DNA of 64,000 bases from Canna indica. Lineage: Eukaryota; Streptophyta; Magnoliopsida; Zingiberales; Cannaceae. Where the stretch lies: assembly GCA_034359265.1 (NCBI GenBank), contig CP136894.1, forward strand, positions 34,750,501-34,814,500, in the 5' to 3' direction. The position numbers and the translations under genes were made by a program. How positions within the stretch are numbered: position 1 is the first letter of the stretch; the number at the start of each line of letters is the position of its first letter. A model generated the notes under the pieces. That model did not search any database. It had not been told where the DNA came from and was given only the letters and a program-made list of their open reading frames with translations. Shown here piece by piece: positions 60,011-64,000 of this stretch.

Positions 60011-61112
60011 TGCGAGGAATATGTCATTGCCTTCTTCTACGGTCTGAAGTAACTACTGGCGGACCCACTCTGGGGTGGTTGGGCCTGAGCTCTATGGCCT
60101 CCTTGGCCCCTATTCTGCCCTCCTGCAACTAGTGAAAATGACGATCGACCATGATGATCTTTCTGCTTCTATTGTGTGATCATCGAGTGAATACGCTCAA
60201 CTAGAAGTGCTCGAGCCACCACCCGACTGTAGCTTCCTAGGTCATCATGACTGGACATCCGATCTTGAATAGCAAAATTCAACCCTCTGAAGAAATTTTC
60301 TGCCTTGTCCTCATCAGTAGCCACCATCTACGGATAAAACTCTGACAGTCGGTTGAATTCTGCCTCGTACTCTGCTACGGTACAACTCCCTTGACGTAGA
60401 TCAAGAAACTCCTGTTTTTTCTACTGGCGAAATGTCACTGGAAAGTATTTCTGAAAGAATACAGTTCTGAATTCTGCCCAGGAAACATCAGCTCCATCTC
60501 TAGTAGCAACCTGTGCCCTCCACCACTCTCTGGCTCCATCAATCAAATAAAAGGTGGCCAGCTCCACCTTCTCTTCCTCCTTACACCTAAGTGCCTTGAA
60601 GGTATCCTCCACCCCTGCCAACCATCTCCTAGCTATCATCGGATCTGTACTACCCCCAAAACTACCAAAACGCTCCTTGCCAAGATGATGGAACCTTAGC
60701 ATGCGAGACTCCCATGATTCTGCTCCAGCAAGAACTCCATGTGGTCTCGGTACAAGCATCACATACTAAGGCTGGGGTGCCATAGGAACATGCATCGCCG
60801 AGCCCTCTCCAACAGCATGAGGGACTTCTGGTATTGCCTCTGCAACTACCTCCTCCGCTCCCACTCCAGCCCCAGGGGTAAAATCATGCACCTCCTCTAT
60901 AGAAACACGCACCGGAGCGCCCTGATCGTGCCCCCTGCCACCAGTAGTTCGACCAGTCTAACGAGCACCCCGACTAGCTAGTCCACCTCGGCCCCTAGTA
61001 GTCGAAGCCGCCACCTGAGTGGTGTGTGTTCACCGAGGAACCCACCTGATCCTGATCTGCACCCGAGTCACCAAGACCCCTCGCATGCCTAACACTGCCC
61101 CTCGATGCCATC
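59345..61112 (-). pseudogene. Gypsy gag and nucleocapsid
   Basis: Starts MASRGSVRHARGLG at 61112. The retrotransposon gag core is clear at 60762-60421 (FGGSTDPMIARRWLAGVEDT, then YLIDGAREWWRAQV and EFRTVFFQKYFP). CCHC knuckles follow at about 59930 and 59560. Frameshifts and stops occur between 61050 and 60770 and near 60420-60030. The knuckles are duplicated. Capsid role by family. Confidence 0.8.
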
Positions 61113-61230
61113 TCTCTACAAATATAACAAAATTTTAGATAAAGCTTAAAACTTAACTCCTACACCATAAAATATTATCGCTAAGGTAAGACACCTAGGC
61201 TATTAACCTTAACCTAACCTTAAATCTTAT

Positions 61231-61242
61231 GCTCTGATACCA
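61231..61242 (-). other. Primer-binding site of the Gypsy element
   Basis: GCTCTGATACCA (complement of TGGTATCAGAGC, initiator tRNA-Met), eight bases from the 5' LTR. Confidence 0.88.
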
Positions 61243-61250
61243 ATAAATAC

Positions 61251-63298
61251 TGTCACGCCCCGGTACGGGTCCACCCCCACGCCCCGAGGCGGCCCCGCTC
61301 CGAATCGCGACAGTGGGCGACTCGAAACCCACGCAGCGGAAGGAAAATCACCAATATCATCAGAAATCATAATCAAGCATATTATAAACCACATAATTAC
61401 TTCAAAAAGCCAGATGAAAAGTATATATACGACATAACATAATTCAGTCAGGTACAATATTAAACAGGATATTTAATATTATTTATATTTACGAAACTCC
61501 AAAATCATCAGTATAAATAGACGACAAGGTAGGACAAGATACAAAAATTGTCGCCATATCAGAGCTCCAAATACCTGCTATCTACCAACTATCTACACCT
61601 CAATCTATAGATCAACAGCTCACCCCTACAAGTCTGAAGCAATAACAACAGGAGTCAGCGGATGCTGAGTAGGAGTATCACAATATGATCAACAACATGA
61701 ATAAGATGTCAACTCAACAATAAACGACAATATGATCTAAGATGCAGTCAAAGACAATATATATACAACAAATGCTCCATACATACTCCTAAACAACATC
61801 GACCAAATCATCGAGCGTATGGACCGTTGGATAAAAACCCCGCACTCTACCATCCGTAGAGTGGCATCAAGCAGGTAGCCCGATGGACGGCAGATCTGAC
61901 ATCCGCGCGACTACCCCTACCATGCAGGTAACCCGATGGACGGCGTATCCGACATCCCTACACCCAAAGGTGCCCAAAGGTGCCCAAAGTAACTAGTCAA
62001 TATCCATACCCTCACCCATGTATGGAAGGTACCACACCACACTAAAATGGTCCTGGACCGAAGTCCTCTCCAAGGTCGTAGCCTCCAGGTCGACAACTCA
62101 ACTCCAACAATGCAACAAGATATATCACCATGATCAATGGATAATAAATAACATCACCTCAACTCCAACAATGCAACAAGGTGTATCACCATGATCAATG
62201 GATAATAAATGACATGATAACCAGCATCAATAATATAACAACTCCGAATGATGATGACATGATCAACTGAATAACATCATAAATAATAACATAATATCAT
62301 GCATGGCATATCATGATCAAGTATCAACATCAATAAATATATGTCACCATGATCAGCAATAACACAAGCAATTATCTACATGACATGTCCAACAATAATA
62401 TGCAATATGAATTCAACGGAATTAGAAGCAATATCAAGCAGATCGAGGTAAAAGGGTAAATTCATCATTTCACCCAACAACAATTCATTGGCTACAACGG
62501 GAATCAACTCACACCCAACACCATCTCTATGCTCTAAACCACCATCTAACATGAAATATAACCATTCTACATTATTCAATTATTTATCAAACTGAAATAA
62601 TAACTACTAACCATCAAATAACACTAAAATATAGAAAAGGTCTATCAAACGGCCTCCGATCAAAAATCCGATACCACCATCGCGTTCAGCACACGAAAAC
62701 ATGTCACTTTGGTATTCACCTCAACCTGATTCGATGAATCTATGATCAACTATAAAAATACCCTAATAATTCACAAATCAATCCTATTTTATGTTATACA
62801 ACTCTCCTCTAAACACCTATTTTTATTAAATTAAATAAACATCACTCTCCCTCACTCGTCTCCCTCTCCCCTCACCCCTCGCACCTGAGCCCGACGCCGC
62901 CTCCCTGCTCCGCTCCAACTCACGCCGGACGGCCAATCCAAGCCGTCGACGACCACCCGACAGCTCCCCTGCCCTCTCCCACAGCCTCCGGCACCGGTGG
63001 GACACCGGCAGATGGAGCGGCAGCGTGCAGCGGCTGGGCTGCCGCGAGTGCTGCCGCTCTCCAGCCGACTCCGTCGGCTCCTCTCTCTCCGATTCCTATC
63101 GTCACCGCCGATGAAACAAGAAAGGTATTTGACGGAATGAAAGGAGGAAGATAAGACTCCAATCTTAAATCCGGCTTCGACAACGATGCCGACACCGACG
63201 CCGATCCGATTCCTCACCCTCCGACGCCAAATAAACCCCCACACCCTTTCTAATTTACAATTAGATCTTTTTTTTTCTTTTTTTTTCAGAATATAACA
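61251..63298 (-). repeat. 5' LTR of the Gypsy element
   Basis: TGTCACGCCCCGG to ATATAACA. Differs from the other LTR by scattered substitutions and a few deletions (near 61870, 63100 and 63225). Confidence 0.93.
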
Positions 63299-63303
63299 CA
63301 TTC

Positions 63304-63579
63304 AAGCCTATTATAAACATTAAAATTCCTGAGCAACCAGTTGTTCAGCAGGATTTTGTGGACATGTTTATGAAGAGCATGCAGCAGTTTACCGAGTCAT
63401 TGGCAAAGCTGAAACTTCCTATGGACATTGACAACAATAGTACTACTGCAGCAAATGGTAACCCTGAGACTATAGTACTACTGCAGAAAATGGTAGCTCG
63501 GGCTCTGAAAAGACACTACCGACACCAAAGGGGAATGGTTCCAGAGTTTTTTATGGAAGCCGAAGAATCATTCTTCTGA
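63304..63579 (+). CDS. Host gene terminal exon, second part (C-terminus)
   Basis: Continues the frame left at 53725 (TTC, then AAG at 63304) through 91 codons to TGA at 63577-63579. It encodes a KIPEQPVVQQDFVDMFMKSM amphipathic region, a Lys/Leu-rich helix (FTESLAKLKLP), an Asn/Thr-rich linker and a basic helix (LLQKMVARALKRHYRHQ) before an acidic end (FFMEAEESFF). It has the codon use and composition of a genuine plant exon, with no lesions. I do not recognise the domain. With the Gypsy element present the upstream part cannot be read through, so the host protein would be truncated or end in LTR sequence. Confidence 0.72.
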   Translation, partial: KPIINIKIPEQPVVQQDFVDMFMKSMQQFTESLAKLKLPMDIDNNSTTAANGNPETIVLLQKMVARALKRHYRHQRGMVPEFFMEAEESFF

Positions 63580-64000
63580 ACTATACCTTGTAGTTTAACT
63601 GGTCAGTTTAGCTCTAAGCAGTGAACAACAAACACCTTGTATGTCCACAAGGGTTATCAGACAGTGATAGATGACTTATTCAGATGACAAACTTTCTGTT
63701 CTTTGTACTTCTAATGTATCTAATATTATCACTCTTGTTTTCCGTCAAGTTTGCTTTCCTTTCAGCATGGCTTTTCATTTTCTTTTCTTTTTTTATTTTG
63801 AACTTATGTGCATGGATTCTAGACTTAGTATCTCTTTCATATAGGTCCAATAGCAGTGTTTTGTTTTCAGATATGCTACTCATGGATCATGGAGATATAT
63901 AATATATATAGATACAATATATATATTTCTGATAATTATGAATTTAAGTTATGGATGTTCTGTGATCAAATTGATGTTGACATTGAAATGAAGTTTGATT
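63580..64000 (+). other. 3' untranslated/flanking region
   Basis: T-rich sequence after the stop, then a TA-rich run near 63895-63930. No further gene and no clear AATAAA signal seen. Confidence 0.5.

Larger units (their letters stand above)
53726..63298 (-). mobile_element. Ty3/Gypsy chromovirus (Tekay/Del-like), inserted in a host exon
   Basis: 9573 bp, minus orientation, LTRs of 2159 and 2048 bp with TG...CA borders, perfect 5-bp duplication CATTC (53721-53725 and 63299-63303). The primer site (complement TGGTATCAGAGC, 61231-61242) is next to the right LTR and the polypurine tract (complement AAGGTGGGGAGGA) next to the left. Full domain order gag, protease, RT, RNase H, integrase, chromodomain-like end. 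Several stops make it non-autonomous. Confidence 0.95.

Noticed and set aside
53726..63298. Integrated plant pararetrovirus
   Set aside because: The element has LTRs, a 5-bp target duplication, an integrase and a chromodomain-like tail, all typical of a Gypsy retrotransposon, and no movement or coat protein gene.

Overview
This is nuclear DNA from a land plant, probably an angiosperm; I cannot name the species. The evidence is nested plant-type transposons (Ty1/Copia, Ty3/Gypsy chromovirus, CACTA, hAT, Mutator-like, TRIM), fragments of plant gene families (LRR receptor kinase, OPT transporter) and split exons with GT-AG borders. I see no tRNA or rRNA gene, no CRISPR array and no bacterial operon.

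One host gene appears to run along the + strand through the whole window. Its visible exons are 1-2222 (open at the left edge; about 20 tandem copies of a 38-residue unit), 7835-8066, 9490-9566, 13121-13161 and a terminal exon whose two halves lie at 53609-53725 and 63304-63579. Codon phase agrees at the first three junctions. The fourth does not match, so at least one exon between 13162 and 53608 is missing from this model. I do not recognise the protein family. The last exon is split by a 9.57-kb Gypsy element with a perfect 5-bp target duplication, and the reading frame is open on both sides.

Layout: 1-2222 repeat exon; 2223-7834 intron with two hAT-type elements; 8067-9489 intron with a SINE-like fragment; 9567-13120 intron with a Mutator-type MITE, a hAT MITE and a dead hAT transposase; 13162-53608 a very long TE-filled intron. 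That intron holds, in order: a GGGCCC-TIR element carrying an LTR fragment, a TRIM, a truncated CACTA (A), a truncated SIRE-type Copia element on the minus strand whose LTR contains a second truncated CACTA (B), a second minus-strand Copia element, a third truncated CACTA (C), a Pack-MULE-like element with OPT gene pieces and a TRIM, and a plus-strand Copia element (39553-52900). This last Copia is split by a nearly complete 6.8-kb CACTA (D, 42381-49152) and by a 1.44-kb foldback Mutator-type element (50232-51671). A receptor-kinase fragment follows, then the terminal exon with its Gypsy insertion.

Every large element carries stops, frameshifts or truncations, so none looks autonomous as read here. 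CACTA D is the least damaged.
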